Positions 31,312-43,830 of a stretch of 64,000 bases of DNA are shown here, one piece after another. The stretch spans positions 25,170,860-25,234,859 of the forward strand of contig CM053796.1 of NCBI GenBank assembly GCA_028671895.1. The letters are read 5' to 3'. Numbering within the stretch: position 1 is the stretch's first letter; every line of letters begins with the position of its first letter. The DNA comes from Oenanthe sinensis (taxonomy: Eukaryota; Streptophyta; Magnoliopsida; Apiales; Apiaceae). The position numbers and the translations under genes were made by a program. The notes under the pieces are model-generated. The model was not told the origin of the DNA. It did not search any database and saw nothing but the letters and a program-made list of their open reading frames with translations.

Positions 31312-31996
31312 TCCTTTAAATGTCTGACAAGTTATGTATTTATATTACATGTAGCCATTGACTATGTTAAATTATTGATTCTTCAATAATCAACTGATAA
31401 ATATTTTACATATCAATGGATATTATTGGAGCTGTCGACAGATAAATATATCAATTGATGATATATTTGTTTATCGATGGATAGGGGTAACTATTGACAG
31501 ATAGATATATCAATCAATGATATATTTGTCTATCGATGGATAATTGTACCTGTCGATGAATAAGCAATTTATCAATCGATGACCTAGAATTTAAAGGGGT
31601 CCATGTCATCAATCGACCTGTACAAAATCTAGCCGTTGATTACTTATTTTATCAATTGATTAAAACATACATTCCTGTATGTATAACAATCGATTGCCAA
31701 AATTGGTAACTTTTAATTATCAATACTCTTCCAACGGTCGATTTAGTTCTATTTTGAATAAGAAATTGGTTGGGAAATCAGTAAATATAAATAGTGAGAT
31801 TAAAACTTCTTTTAATTCTTACTTGCATTTTTTTTTACTATCGATTTTTCTATCTCTTTCTCTTTCTCAATCTTCGAACTTACTCTGTATCTATCTCTTG
31901 CTAAGAACCCTAATCTAATACTGTCTAATTATTGTTTCTGTTATAATTACTAACAAGTTTGCCAGTTAATTCAATTATAAATCTTCAAACTCGATA
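31312..31996 (+). other. pol-ORF3 spacer with motif array and candidate internal promoter
   Basis: 31380..31690 has more than ten ATCAATTGAT/ATCGATGGAT-type motifs resembling U3 of the LTR. They are followed by TATAAATAG at 31796..31804 and a CT-rich leader (31855..31880), about 190 bp before the ORF3 start. This layout imitates the LTR promoter and may drive a subgenomic transcript. Confidence 0.6.
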
Positions 31997-34900
31997 ATGG
32001 CATCTTCAAAGAAAGTCTCACAATCTGGATTCTACTATGAGCTCAACAACTTCGTTTCTTGCACTATGGTGGAGGAAGCCCCAACAGAATTTCATCCCCT
32101 AATGGAATTTCTAAGGAGTTCGAAAATTGCAAAGGCCCTCTCAGAAGCACCAAAAATAGTGTGCAATCTAGTTGAAGAATTCTGGACAACAGTAGAAGTA
32201 GCAGATGATTTTTCTACAATCTCCTTTGAATGCCAAGGACAAAGGTATATTCTAACCACTGTGGTCTTGGGTGAGTGTTTAAATATTCCTGCAAATAATA
32301 CCGAAAATGCACCCACTGACACAGATATTAGAAACATGCTTAGGGAAATCAACTATACTGCTCCTGATGCTAGTCTAGGTAGTATTGTTAGAAAGAATCT
32401 AAGAAAAGAATGGTCATATTTCTTTGATGCTTTAATAAAGTGTTTTTCTGGTAAGGTTAGTAATTTTGATGCAATAACAACAAGTATGCAACAAGTAGGG
32501 TATAGCATTTTATATGATAGATATCATAATTTAGGAAGCCTGTTACTCAATGAAATATCTGCCAAATTGGGGAATAAAATAAATAGATCTAATCATATTT
32601 ATTATGTAAGATTTATTATGATTATTATTAACCACTTTGTCAAGGATATTGAGATTGACAGGAATACAGAAATTTTGGATTGCTGGACTCAAAACAAAAG
32701 GGTCTTTAAAGACTTGGTTAGGATCAATCTTCACAGCAATGTGGAATTGATCTATCCCCCTTTTGTTCAGGTATTTATCTCTACTTTAAACTCTTCTAAA
32801 CCTAATTCTTCTTTGCCTTCTGTGACTATGGAGGGTGGTAGTAATGACCCCAACCCTCCTACCCAGGCCACACAACCAATCTCTAAATCCAAATCTAAGA
32901 AACCAACCTCAACAGGTTCTCAAAAACCTGCTGTTGTAAAATCCAAGAAAAGAAAAGCAACTAGTGTGGTAGATAGATTAGAGGAGGATGTAGGTGGTGA
33001 GGGAACTGGGGAACATCAAAGAACCCAGAAGGATAAAGAGAATGAGGGTGTGCAACCTCAACCTAGCCACTCCATAGTCTCCCAAAAGACTGTGGATGTT
33101 AACATGGAAAATACCACATCCCTATTGTCATTCTCTCAAAAGGATGACAATATTGAAAATAGCCCACAACCAGGGGCACAGAATCAAATTGGGGACACAA
33201 AAGCCAAAACACTAACACCATACAAAAGAAGAGAAAAGAAAGTCACCTTTGCACTTGGGGAATCACACACTGCAAAACCACAGGAAACTGTGGAGGAGCC
33301 TTCACAAAGTCTGCTTGATGCATCTCATATAAATGATGAGATGCAGCCCCATTCTCTTTCAATTCCTATCTCTTCTATTCTTCTATCCCCATCTCAAACT
33401 TCTTCAGAAAATGTTTTGATAGATTATCGAACATTTTCAGATTCTCCTTCTTTGTTTTTCAAGGAGAAGCCAACACTCTCTCCTGAATCTTCTTCTCAGA
33501 ATTTTCAGGATTCTATTTCCAATATCATCTCAAACATAACTTCACAAATTATCTCAACTGTTTCTTCTCCATCAATTGATGTTCCCTCGTCAATTGATAT
33601 TCAGCCATCGACTGATAAGCCATCGATCGATACTCAAGATCAATCGATGGGTATGCATCAATTGATGGATATCCCAAACACCACTTCAACTGATAATGTC
33701 AATACATCAATTGATGCTCAATCAATTGATGTTGCACAAACACTCTTAGGATTGAGTGAGTTGAGTGAGAGGCAGGATTGTAACCTGGCAAAAGGAGAGG
33801 AAGTGAGTAAAAACATTCCTATTTCTTCCAGGAATGAGAGTGAAACACTTGAGGGCCCCACCTTAGTAGGTGCACAAGAAATGAGTGAGGGAGAGGTGAG
33901 ATTCCAGGATGAGATCCTGATGCAAAATAGAGAGATGAGTGAAAGTTATAAAAACATTCTACTTTTTGCACAGGAATTGGAAATTGAAATGATGGCAGAA
34001 GAAGGAGTAAAGGAGATAGGGGGAGCAAATAATGTTGAAGCTAGTGGGAGTGGAATTGCTAAAGACTTTGAAGAGGAAATAGATGCTGGTGAATTGGATC
34101 CAAAGAATTTCATTCATCCTGATCCACAATATCAAGGGTTGGCTACTTCAAGTAACAGGAATGCAGAACAACTCTTGGGCATTGATCATACAGATCAAAG
34201 GACCAGGAATCTGAAGGAAAGCATTGCCAATACAACAGACACTTGTTATATGGCACCTGAAGAGTTGGAGAGTGATTCTGATGAAGAGCCATGGATGAGC
34301 ACTATTGATGGTTCCTTAGAAGCTGCTGAGACTGAAATTCTCTCTCAATATAGAAGAACAATGGTGGAAGGAGAAATTGAAGATCCTACTCAAAGGAGAA
34401 TTGCTCACTATATGAGAGAATCAATGAAAATTCAAAAGATGACAGTAACAGGAGTAAGGAGGGAACTGGAGAGGATTAAGGACTCTATCTCATCTAACAA
34501 GGATGCAATGGACAGGAGATTGGATGAGAAGCTACCATTCAACACCATGAATAGCATCAAAGACAAGCTTTTCAAAGAATCAAAAAATTTTACATCTTTG
34601 GAGACACGAGTAGGTTCTCTAGAAAAGAAGATGGATGATATTATCAGAGGTCAAAATCTTCATGCTTCCATTCTTCAAAAGTTTCTTGACAGACTTCCAA
34701 CACCCCCTCCAATTGATGATAACAAAAAGGGGGAGAATACAAAGAAGAAGGATGATGATGGTGGTGATGGCAAAGGCAGTGGAAGTGGTGGAATAGGTGG
34801 TTCTGGTATGGATAAGTCAAGTGGCATTGGTGGTTCTGCACCCAGAAGAGATAAAAGCAGAAGTAACATGTACAATCAATCTTCAAAGAAATCTAAGTCA

Positions 34901-36052
34901 TCTAATTCTCCAAAAGATAATTTAGAACAGAAAAAGAAAGATTACAAGAAGTTTGATGATGATCTTGAAGCTAGGAGAATTTCTAGGGAGAAAGAAACTC
35001 AATCAATGATTGAGAGAGAAAAGAAAAGAATTGAAGATCTAAGGAGAAGCACTGAGTTAGTAACAGAGGCAGTAGAAAAAGGAGACTTGGATGAGTTCAT
35101 TGCTCAAACAAGAAAAATAAATGAAGATGCACAAAAGGCTGCCAAGGAAAGAAACTCAAATACAGAAGCTTTTCTTCAATTGGATATTGAAGCTCTTAAA
35201 GAAAAGAAGAAAGGGAAAGCAATAGTGATTGAAGAAGAGAAGAAGAAAGAGACTGAACCAGTAAGTCAAAAGCTACTTCAAGGAGCCATCACTACAGGAA
35301 TCTCAGATGCCTCAAGGAGAGAAAGGGAGAATGAAGAGATTGCTAGACAGATGGAAATGCAATGGCATTTGGAAGAAGAGCTACAGGCAGAGCAACCTTT
35401 GAGAAAAAGGAGAAAAGTTTCTATGGCCAAGAAAAGGTCAAGTTCTACTCAAGAAATAGTGGTTCAGGAAAACCTCCAGGGTCAACAAGAAGAAATCAAG
35501 GAGGAGGTCACAATTGAAGGTTATGATTTGAAGGGAATTCCAGTAATCAATGAAAAAGGATTAATTGGAGTAAGGACTCACCCTGCAACCTCTAACCATG
35601 AAGAATCAATGAGGTTGGAGTATGAAAATGGAGTGAAAACAATCTATTCATTGAAGGTGATAATGAAGCAAAGCTACAATGTTTTAAAGACTATTCTTCC
35701 TCTACTCAACAGAAAGTACAAACTCAACACAACAATTGCTCAGGAGATACAACAACAAATTTCAAGGTTAAGAAGATCCAAGGCAGAAGATGAACCTGAT
35801 TCACCTCTAAAGCTATGGAAGTCACAGGTCAAAAAGGTGGTGTTGGAGCCAAAGTATGCTATGATTTTTACAGATATAGAGGGCAACACAAAGTTCTTTG
35901 ATATCTGCAAATATCTGGACAAAATCACAGATGAAGAAATACACTACCTTATGAGGCAACTTGGAGAAACTGACAGGGATGAAGCAATATTGAGAAGTTC
36001 TTTCATGAGGCAACTAAAGGAAAATGCTGAGAAAAGGGGGAAGAGGAACTAA
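31997..36052 (+). CDS. Large third ORF of the SIRE-type Copia element (env-like position)
   Basis: 1351 uninterrupted codons between pol and the 3' LTR, where SIRE-type elements carry their so-called env-like ORF. Residues 1..270 form a globular Leu/Phe-rich domain, reminiscent of the ORF-1/plant transposon protein domain of other retroelements. Residues 280..760 are a low-complexity Ser/Thr/Pro/Gln region with a SID/STD repeat block (nt 33568..33735). A Gly-rich hinge is near 920..950; after it come long charged helices, probably coiled coil, a basic cluster LRKRRKVSMAKKR near 1135 (nuclear-localisation-like) and a C-terminal globular part. I see no signal peptide, no transmembrane helix and no glycoprotein features. 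Function is unknown. It is the only ORF of the element without a break. Confidence 0.85.
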   Translation: MASSKKVSQSGFYYELNNFVSCTMVEEAPTEFHPLMEFLRSSKIAKALSEAPKIVCNLVEEFWTTVEVADDFSTISFECQGQRYILTTVVLGECLNIPANNTENAPTDTDIRNMLREINYTAPDASLGSIVRKNLRKEWSYFFDALIKCFSGKVSNFDAITTSMQQVGYSILYDRYHNLGSLLLNEISAKLGNKINRSNHIYYVRFIMIIINHFVKDIEIDRNTEILDCWTQNKRVFKDLVRINLHSNVELIYPPFVQVFISTLNSSKPNSSLPSVTMEGGSNDPNPPTQATQPISKSKSKKPTSTGSQKPAVVKSKKRKATSVVDRLEEDVGGEGTGEHQRTQKDKENEGVQPQPSHSIVSQKTVDVNMENTTSLLSFSQKDDNIENSPQPGAQNQIGDTKAKTLTPYKRREKKVTFALGESHTAKPQETVEEPSQSLLDASHINDEMQPHSLSIPISSILLSPSQTSSENVLIDYRTFSDSPSLFFKEKPTLSPESSSQNFQDSISNIISNITSQIISTVSSPSIDVPSSIDIQPSTDKPSIDTQDQSMGMHQLMDIPNTTSTDNVNTSIDAQSIDVAQTLLGLSELSERQDCNLAKGEEVSKNIPISSRNESETLEGPTLVGAQEMSEGEVRFQDEILMQNREMSESYKNILLFAQELEIEMMAEEGVKEIGGANNVEASGSGIAKDFEEEIDAGELDPKNFIHPDPQYQGLATSSNRNAEQLLGIDHTDQRTRNLKESIANTTDTCYMAPEELESDSDEEPWMSTIDGSLEAAETEILSQYRRTMVEGEIEDPTQRRIAHYMRESMKIQKMTVTGVRRELERIKDSISSNKDAMDRRLDEKLPFNTMNSIKDKLFKESKNFTSLETRVGSLEKKMDDIIRGQNLHASILQKFLDRLPTPPPIDDNKKGENTKKKDDDGGDGKGSGSGGIGGSGMDKSSGIGGSAPRRDKSRSNMYNQSSKKSKSSNSPKDNLEQKKKDYKKFDDDLEARRISREKETQSMIEREKKRIEDLRRSTELVTEAVEKGDLDEFIAQTRKINEDAQKAAKERNSNTEAFLQLDIEALKEKKKGKAIVIEEEKKKETEPVSQKLLQGAITTGISDASRRERENEEIARQMEMQWHLEEELQAEQPLRKRRKVSMAKKRSSSTQEIVVQENLQGQQEEIKEEVTIEGYDLKGIPVINEKGLIGVRTHPATSNHEESMRLEYENGVKTIYSLKVIMKQSYNVLKTILPLLNRKYKLNTTIAQEIQQQISRLRRSKAEDEPDSPLKLWKSQVKKVVLEPKYAMIFTDIEGNTKFFDICKYLDKITDEEIHYLMRQLGETDRDEAILRSSFMRQLKENAEKRGKRN

Positions 36053-36219
36053 ATTAAATTATGAAGACATTGAAGCTGCTTGCAGGAGTTATCTATCAAT
36101 CTGGTACTTCCAAAATTAATGTGCCAATTAAGTTTCTTGATTCTATCTAAATGTAAATTTTTTTTTAAGGGTTTTTGTTATCATCAAGTAGATTTATGCC
36201 TATTAATAACACAGACACA

Positions 36220-36232
36220 AATAGGGGGAGAT
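36220..36232 (+). other. Polypurine tract
   Basis: AAATAGGGGGAGAT directly before the 3' LTR start TGTTAG, the plus-strand primer of the element. Confidence 0.88.
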
Positions 36233-37352
36233 TGTTAGGAATCTACATGTGATTTGATGATAACATTAATCTTAGAATCATAGAAATTTTATTTGTTGTA
36301 ACTGATCAATTGATATGAAAGTTATAAATATCAATTGATCAGGAAACCATTTATCAGTTGAAGTGTTTATGTGAATCAACTGAAAATTTGGATTGTAGCA
36401 TAGGTGTACTTATTCTATTTCAATCGATAAGGTGTAAATCAATTGATATTTTGTTCATCAATTGATGTTAGAGTCGATTGATATGGATCATCAATTGATG
36501 TGTAAATTAAACTGTTAAATTGTAATTATGTGAAGACAGGAAATTGCACAAGTGAAGGATGATCAATTGATATTGAAGCATCGATGGATGAAGGATCAAT
36601 CGAAGAAGCCAAGTCAAGCATTGAAGACCATTAACTAATGTGAAGACCCATCGACTGATATATCGATTGATAACATCTATCAATCGATAAGACATCTTTT
36701 ATCAGTCGATGGATATAAAGATCAATCGAAGTAGTACATCAGTTGATGGATTAAAGAATGGATCAATTGATATGCTTAACAGCAAATTATCAATTGAGTG
36801 TGACAACACAGAAATAATATCTGTTGAAGATCCAGAGAACAAAAAGCACACCTATGGAAGACAGTCTAGAGTGACTGTGAAGACTCAATCAGAAGCTGTC
36901 TTTCAAACCTTTTTGTAAAATAGAAAAAGGTAAAAGGAAGGCAGGTAGAAACAATCCTAGTATAGGAATTGTAAAAGAACACTTGTGGTATATAAAAACA
37001 AGTGTAGTAGCATTATTAGAAAACATACAAGTTAGACATATTTCTTAATCAACTGTTCAAGCTTGAGAGCACTTGTGTAAGAACAGTTGATTTGTTTTCT
37101 AATCTTGTAAAAACGAAGCTAGGTTTCTTCTAACCTAGGAGCATTGAGCAAAAATATATATTGATGGAAAAACCAATCCATCAATAATTTTCAATCTCTT
37201 TGTTCAAGTTTTATTTTTCAGCATTAATTTGTTCGACCTTATTCTCTTATTCTATCAATCATCAAGAACAAATATTAGAACACACAAAAAGTTTTAATAT
37301 TTGTATTCAACCCCCCCTTCTACAAATATTGACATTGTTCTAAGGAATAACA
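36233..37352 (+). repeat. 3' LTR of the 24-37 kb Copia element
   Basis: 1120 bp, about 11 substitutions from the 5' LTR by hand count, same motif array in U3 and TATA box at 36989..36997. Confidence 0.95.
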
Positions 37353-37357
37353 CAAAA

Positions 37358-38373
37358 TAAAGGATGTAGGTAAACAAATATCTTGATTGCAAATATAAGA
37401 GTTTAATAATTTATATATAACTCTTAGTTTATCTCCTCCAGCCTGAGTTAAAGATTGAGTGGTTTTGGAGAAATATTTTGTAGGAATTATCCCTTCCTGA
37501 ATACAATTTAAATCAGCACCACTATCTATTAGTGTTATCTCATTTTCTAAGATAAATTATTTATCTACGACTAGCGTTACCTTAACAAACCATTTTGCGA
37601 GGTCACTTGATCTAAGAGATTTAGATAATCAGGGGAGTTTGTATTACTGGTTGACGGAACATCTTCTATGTCCTTCTTGGTTTCTAACAAAGTTATTTTT
37701 TGGGATAAAATTATATTTTGTTGCATAATCTGAGATATTTCAGATTTAAGTATATTTACTTCTCTTTTTAGGTCAACAAGGGAAACATGTGTTTCTTTTA
37801 TATTTGAAAGTTGAAACCTATGCAAAACCTCACTTAATTGATAAGGTGCTTCTTCTATTAAAGGAAATTCTTTATTAGGATTTGAAGACTCTTTTATTAG
37901 AGCTTCAATCATTTTCTTTTTTAATTCTTGGTCTGTAATAGATTCTATTACCTTCAAAGCTTTATTTTGGTCAGCAATCAAGACATTTAATCCATTCATC
38001 TGGACTATGGACTTCCAATAACTAATCTCATTACACTGACAATCATCCTTGTCAGAAGGAGATGACTCAGAAGAGGTTCCATAATCTAAATCTTCCTCAT
38101 TATAAGATTCTTTTTCTGACTCAGAATTAAGGATCATAACCTTTTTAAATTGTGAGCACAATTGCTCATCTTATATTTTATTAAGAGCTTTCTTATCCCA
38201 ACATCGATCAACATAATGTCCAACCTTGCCACATTTATGGCAAGTATCTCAAGCCTTTTAGCTTTTCTCTTACCAGGGGTAGGCATAAAGGCTCTTCCCT
38301 TTTGCCTTGTTTTTTATTATAATAATGTCTCTTATAATTCTTTTTATAAGAATTTTCGTTATAATTTTTAATT
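37358..38373 (-). pseudogene. Pararetroviral coat C-terminus, zinc knuckle and protease start
   Basis: On the minus strand a Lys/Asn/Tyr-rich basic stretch (38373..38290) leads to a CX2CX4HX4C knuckle at 38200..38242. A frame of 194 codons (37577..38161) follows, acidic and Ser-rich at first and with a coiled-coil character later. The aspartic protease begins with IDSGAD at 37513..37533, whose Asp is the catalytic residue. The protease is cut at 37358 by the Copia insertion and continues beyond it at 24354. In intact relatives this region packs the genome and processes the polyprotein. Stops near 38160 and 38280 break it. Confidence 0.78.
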
Positions 38374-39198
38374 TGTTCTTATAAGGATTTTTCTTATAAG
38401 TTCTAATCGTATTTATGGGAGTTTAGCAAATCAATAGTTGATGTTATTTGGCTAAGTTATTGATAATATTAATTCAAAACTATGAACGTAATAAGTTCAT
38501 TGGGGTTTATTTCAAAATTTTCAGAGAAAGTATGAAAGAGTGATAACACTATATTCGATAGAGTCTTGTTTTATATATTGAACTTAATTATTTGTATCAC
38601 ATTATTCTAAACTTCATGTTAAGTATAAATACTTTTGACAGAAAACTCCGACAATATGTATCATCGAGAGATACCTTGTTATGCTTACCCTATACTGGTA
38701 ACCTTATGTTATAATATTGAGATAGTAGTGATTATCATATTCTTGGATGAGAGTCACATAGATAATTGGATGGATAATTTGCTGAGCATTCTTTCGCTCA
38801 CTCTTGTTTTATATTAAATTTTTCAGAGAAAGTTTTAATACATTCGATTGGATACATACTTCAAGGAAGGAAAGTAGGAGATTCACCTTTGAGATGGTTC
38901 AGTTCAACACTATTCTACAGTAGTAAGTTGGATAGTTTCTCAGTATTGATTTAGTTATTAATGTCACTTCATGTCGAGGTTATCATTGATAACGTGAGAT
39001 CCTGGATAAGTACATATGGTTTGTAATAACTAATGATACTGGTTGTATATCGTTTCTAAGGCTATAACTCGTATGTGTGTGAGAGAGGGGTCTGTGATGT
39101 GATTTCGTTGGATTATTGAGTTATTGCATGTTTTACATGATTGGATGGTGACATGACGACTCAAATCCCTGACCCCATTTTGGGGGCATTACATAATT
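38369..39198 (-). mobile_element. Solo LTR (820 bp) in the pararetrovirus, 5-bp TSD
   Basis: TSD TAATT at 38369..38373 and 39194..39198. The LTR (38374..39193) starts TGTTCTTATAAG and ends GGGGGCATTACA on the plus strand; on the minus strand it starts TGTAATGCCCCC, a form common in Ty3/gypsy chromovirus LTRs. No internal domain, so a solo LTR left by recombination. Orientation is inferred from that start only. Confidence 0.85.
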
Positions 39199-40560
39199 TT
39201 CTTATCATTTAAGCCATCAATATTCAATTCATAGTTAGCTTTTCCTAAATAAGAATTTTGATAAGGTTCAGGTTCCTCAAAGAGAAGCTCTTGAGGAGAA
39301 GTTCTCTTGTAGTGATATTTCTTAAGAGGCTTCGAGGAATAATTTGGATTTAATTGATTATTATTATTCATGTTTTGATTAGTAAACATTTTTGCTAACT
39401 GATCATTATCACTATTATGTTTTAGGTCTTTAGGGGTTTCAGAAGACTCAGACTGGCTAGAGGAGTCTGCTTGAGAAAGAACTCTAAGATGAAAGTCTTT
39501 GAGTTTTTGTTCAAGAATTTGAGGAAAATCACTATTGGTTTCTATTTTAAATCCTTTTATTGGGACCGGAGGTTGAATCATTAGGACTTCTATTTGAGTA
39601 GAGGACGAAGCTTTGGAATTATTCAACTGATCTATAATCAATTGTTTTTGTTCCATTTGTTTTTCGATGGTCGTTTTAAGAGATACTAATTCAATTTCAA
39701 GGGAGATAAATTGATCTCCTATACAAACTAAAAAGGTATTTGTATAATTCTAGGATTTAATTATCGAATTTAATTCTTTATTCATTAGATGAGTACCTTC
39801 AACCTTTTGAAGGCTCAGATAAGCAGTGGCTTCTGTGTTAGAATTTAAACTAATTATTAGCTCTAGGGGAAACAGCGAACTAATATTTTCTCCTCTCGGA
39901 GACTTCAAAGTTTTTTGGATGACTGAAATCTCTTTATTAATATTATTAATATAAGATTTCACAAAACAAGTAACAAAAGATATATAATCTTCTGTTTTTT
40001 CAAAATAATCATAGTATTCATTTTTAAAATTTTATAATTCTTCCGCAGAGTATTTTTTAAAATACCATTGGTAGAACTCTTTATGTTTCTCTTGTTGAAA
40101 TTCCTTATTAAGGATTTCTCTCATCTTACTACATGGAGAGAGGTCAGTCATTTATATGAAAACTCATTTCAGATTGAGTAGGAGATTCTTTACTCTGGGA
40201 AGGTTTCTGATAAATTCCTTGAGGAATTTTATTTTGACTAATTTTTATGGTTTCTACAAATTCAAATTATTCTCTTAATTGAGAAGTAGAAGCTCTAGAA
40301 AAATCTATAGGAGCTGTATAAAACTCACTAGGGGACGAATACCTAGCCGAAATCGTTCTAGGTAATCTTATTATTCTCTAAGGAGTAAATTTTACTTCAA
40401 TATCTCCTGTAGTATTCTGGATAATCTGATCTATATCCATATTCACTATTGGTGCTGGTTCTATTTCCTGATGGAGAGACCAGGTCGTAGGGAAGTTTAT
40501 TTCATCCCATTTTATAAACCTATTGGTTTCTATGTTTGAAGTTTAAATTAGTTTGAACTA
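39199..40560 (-). pseudogene. Pararetroviral polyprotein, movement-protein end and coat N-terminal region, degenerate
   Basis: Frame fragments on the minus strand: near 40180..40400 a segment with TISARYSSPSEFYTAPIDFS, typical of the linker after the movement protein in petuvirus/florendovirus-like sequences; 39750..39962 and 39199..39656 give Asn/Gln/Ser-rich coat N-terminal sequence with ELNIDGL near the end. From there the sequence goes, across the solo LTR, almost directly into the basic stretch before the zinc knuckle, so the capsid core appears to be deleted. Multiple stops and frameshifts. Confidence 0.68.
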
Positions 40561-40630
40561 TAGTTGTAGTTCCTGGGAAAGAGATATGACTAGCTTTGGG
40601 ATTTAAAGAATCGAGGACTTTATAGTAAAT

Positions 40631-41125
40631 TCAATAACATATTGTAATTATCTCGCTTCCTAGTTTAAAATTATAACCATTAGTATGAATTATTAGTTGC
40701 ATATCATCTAACAAATTGCTATCTGTTAAAGACAGGTTTAAATTAGGAGACACGTCAAAATAAACTAGTCCATGACATAGACTAGTTTCTATTAAAGCTG
40801 CTTGAGATTGTTTAAAATCTCTACATCTACCGTCTCTGACATAAGCCATAATGCTATAATTTACTCCTAATAGTGTTAGGAGTTTGAATGCAATTTGTAA
40901 TAATCCAATATGGATAAAATTGTAATTTCTAAAAAGGAGTAAGTCTCTCTTAGTCAACAACCTAATAGTTTGGGTTGTCTTAGATATTCTGATAATTTGT
41001 TCTATAGTTTTTATCGCGAATCTAGCCTTCATATCTAGAAAACCAATTTTATAAAATTGGTTTGAGGAAACAATAGGAATAGTCCATTTATTTAGCTTAT
41101 CCAAATTTGTTAGATATTCAACCAA
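40631..41125 (-). pseudogene. Pararetroviral movement protein (30K superfamily), fragment
   Basis: 164 codons on the minus strand with the movement-protein core of Caulimoviridae: FLDMKARFAIKT, NYNFIHIGLLQIAFK, GLVYFDVSPNLNLSLTD and a final beta-strand-like part ending at TGA 40631. In living relatives such proteins open plasmodesmata. The frame starts about 470 bp after the primer site, as expected for the first coding domain of the genome. N- and C-terminal parts are truncated by stops. Confidence 0.8.
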
Positions 41126-41595
41126 TTCTATATTTTTAATTAAATTATTTGATGATCATTATCATTATGATCATTAGCTTCTATTTTCATCATGCTATAA
41201 ATAGAACATTAAAGGTGTTGTGGCTGGTCGGATGTCAATTCTTGCATTGAGTATACTAATTATAAAATAGAGGACTTTAAAATGAAATCCTTTTGGTTCA
41301 TCTTTGCAAATGATATAGGCGTTTAATCATCAACCCTTAGGGATAGATGGAAAGACCAAAATCAAAGATGCGGAATGTTTTCAACAAAATCCTTTTTTTA
41401 TATTATCATTAAAAACATCATTTTTTTCTCACTACTTCAAATCTGATAATTTTAAGAAAATATTAAAAATATTCCTTTTTTTTCTCAGCAGTAGACTATG
41501 AACATCCTACCATCCACAACAACTAATTAGCTACACATGCTAATTATAAAAACTAAAATAAATAGGTAAAAGTATAAGTACCTTATGTCTTAGTG

Positions 41596-41608
41596 GCTCT
41601 GATACCAA
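41596..41608 (-). other. Pararetroviral tRNA-Met primer site
   Basis: The reverse complement is TTGGTATCAGAGC, which in Caulimoviridae marks the genome origin. It lies between the promoter at 41760 and the movement protein, as expected; no LTR end is adjacent, which argues against a Copia PBS. Confidence 0.75.
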
Positions 41609-41757
41609 TTTTTCAATATCAATGCAAGATCTTTAAAGTTGTCAATAATTCACTATTAATTTAAGTAAGAAACTTTCTCAGCACATGAGTAGAGAGAGAG
41701 GGGATAAATATATCTAAAGATGTTATATTTAGCGTACCAGTATGGTTACAAGAGCTC

Positions 41758-41774
41758 TCTTTATATAGAGAGGT
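41758..41774 (-). promoter_or_regulatory. Candidate pararetroviral promoter TATA box
   Basis: The reverse complement reads CTCTCTATATAAAGAGAGC, a strong TATA box of the caulimovirid type about 155 bp upstream of the primer site. Transcription would run toward the movement protein. Confidence 0.6.
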
Positions 41775-41899
41775 GATGAGCACACAAACTGAGAAAAATA
41801 CTAACTAATAATTCAAGCTGCCTTGAAAGTCAAAAGTGAACAGCTGAATATGACTAGCATTATTGATGTTGGGTACTCTTTAGGCCCCATCGACACATA

Positions 41900-43830
<1,931 letters not shown>

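Larger units (their letters stand above)
24355..37357 (+). mobile_element. Full-length Copia (SIRE-type) retrotransposon with third ORF, 5-bp TSD
   Basis: Target duplication CAAAA at 24355..24359 and 37353..37357. The element, 24360..37352 (12,993 bp), has two LTRs of 1120 bp, a tRNA-Met PBS, gag, pol, a large extra ORF (31997..36052) and a polypurine tract ATAGGGGGAGAT just before the 3' LTR. By hand count the LTRs differ at about 11 sites (about 1 percent), so insertion is fairly recent. It landed in the protease region of the pararetrovirus. Gag has two stops, gag and pol are in different frames, and pol has a frameshift near 29600; the third ORF is intact. Confidence 0.95.

Noticed and set aside
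31997..36052. Envelope glycoprotein for the third ORF
   Set aside because: No signal peptide, transmembrane segment or glycosylated ectodomain pattern; a nuclear-localisation-like cluster is present instead.
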